NCBI GenBank assembly: GCA_031276105.1
Contig: JAISNS010000180.1
Coordinates: 1 to 7,997, forward strand
DNA: 7,997 nt
Direction: 5' to 3'
Source of the DNA: Dysgonamonadaceae bacterium
GTDB taxonomy: Bacteria > Bacteroidota > Bacteroidia > Bacteroidales > Azobacteroidaceae
Below the pieces are notes generated by a model, which had not been told where the DNA came from, did no database searches, and saw only the letters and a list, made by a program, of their open reading frames with translations. Shown piece by piece: positions 7,745 to 7,997 of the stretch; the first letter of the stretch is position 1, and each line of letters opens with the position of its first letter. A program made the translations under genes and the position numbers.

Positions 7745-7796
7745 AATTCCTGTATCGAGCAGGATATTTTTTTCGGAAACGAACTGCTGCAATGTG
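7721..7796. repeat. Long-armed inverted repeat spanning the maeB 3' end
   Basis: CACATTGCAG at 7721-7730, inside the last codons of maeB, is perfectly inverted as CTGCAATGTG at 7787-7796. After a 3-nt bulge the pairing can continue by TT with AA, giving about 12 pairs enclosing the smaller hairpin at 7748-7764. In the maeB transcript this could fold as a nested 3'-end structure if transcription reads through the inner T-run. The same fold is available to the minus-strand transcript. Confidence 0.4.
7748..7773. terminator. Probable bidirectional terminator between convergent genes
   Basis: TCCTG (7748-7752) pairs with CAGGA (7760-7764) around a 7-nt loop. Seven T residues at 7767-7773 follow, 3 nt after the maeB stop codon region. 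Read on the minus strand, the same stem is followed by an AATTTTATT-like tract, so it could also serve the convergent gene ending at 7806. The stem is only 5 bp, which is short for an efficient terminator. Confidence 0.55.
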
Positions 7797-7805
7797 AGTT
7801 AAATA

Positions 7806-7997
7806 CTACAAAGAAATATAAATCACAAGGTCTTCCTCAATTTTCACAACGCAGTCCTTGAATTTCGGAGGCCCCATTACGCCTTTGGCATTGTTGCTGA
7901 AACCCGTTTTTTCTACCGGAATACCGAACATTCCGGTATCTAATTTGTAGTTGTCGTTTTCGTCATGAAAAATTGAGACGGCATAATCGCCGTGCGC
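7806..7997 (-). CDS. DUF2141-family protein, C-terminal part (gene continues beyond window)
   Basis: The minus strand reads open from the window edge (7997) to a TAG at 7808-7806, giving the last 63 residues. They begin AHGDYAVSIFHDENDNYKLD and continue through TGMFGIPVEKTGFSNNAKG and MGPPKFKDC to IYISL. This pattern, HDEN-N-KLD then GIP-E--GFSNNA then PP-F-D, is the hallmark of the DUF2141 family (Pfam PF09912), small predicted exported beta-rich proteins of unknown function common in Bacteroidota and Proteobacteria. The DENDNYKLD stretch is rich in acidic and asparagine residues and could bind a metal ion; that is inference. The start codon and any signal peptide lie outside the window. The gene is convergent with maeB, with 61 nt between their stops. 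The family call is confident; the biological role is unknown. Confidence 0.85.
   Translation of the reverse strand, partial: AHGDYAVSIFHDENDNYKLDTGMFGIPVEKTGFSNNAKGVMGPPKFKDCVVKIEEDLVIYISL

Noticed and set aside
7499..7792. Open minus-strand frame overlapping the maeB 3' end and the convergent gap
   Set aside because: It is almost wholly antisense to the well-supported maeB coding sequence, has no recognisable motif, and runs over the likely terminator. The real minus-strand gene in this area ends at 7806.

Overview
The window looks like an ordinary chromosomal stretch from a member of the Bacteroidota, most likely Bacteroidales. The evidence is a SusC/SusD-type outer-membrane uptake pair, a lipoprotein signal with almost no Shine-Dalgarno dependence, AT-rich leaders, a recognisable TAnnTTTG-type -7 promoter element in front of maeB, and a DUF2141-family protein at the right edge. 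Genus cannot be read from the sequence.

Layout. Bases 1-192 are an AT-rich leader with no convincing gene. It carries two perfect 12-bp palindromes; one has the CG-centred form typical of LacI-family operators. Bases 193-3408 (+) encode a full-length SusC/RagA-type TonB-dependent transporter. Bases 3442-5211 (+) encode its SusD/RagB-type surface lipoprotein 33 nt downstream, so the two are almost certainly one transcript. A very strong GC-rich hairpin at 5244-5271 closes that unit. Bases 5279-5446 hold no gene but do contain a Bacteroidota-type promoter for the next gene. Bases 5447-7744 (+) encode a complete 765-residue MaeB-type malic enzyme with a C-terminal phosphotransacetylase-like domain. 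A short, probably bidirectional terminator at 7748-7773 separates it from a convergent gene on the minus strand. Only the last 63 codons of that gene (7997-7806) are in the window; it encodes a DUF2141-family protein.

How they work together. SusC and SusD form a TonB-driven outer-membrane importer: SusD is the lid that captures ligand (usually a glycan oligomer, sometimes peptide) and SusC is the barrel. No glycoside hydrolase, peptidase, SusE/F-like lipoprotein or regulator lies beside them in this window, so the substrate cannot be inferred. Malic enzyme is a housekeeping central-carbon enzyme (malate to pyruvate plus reduced cofactor) with its own promoter, so it is probably functionally unrelated to the transporter. 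I see no IS element, CRISPR array, tRNA/rRNA, phage gene or defence system, and no convincing previously undescribed system. The items most worth a second look are the putative operator upstream of susC, the isolated SusCD pair, the EF-hand-like loop in SusC, and the nested inverted repeats at the two transcript ends.
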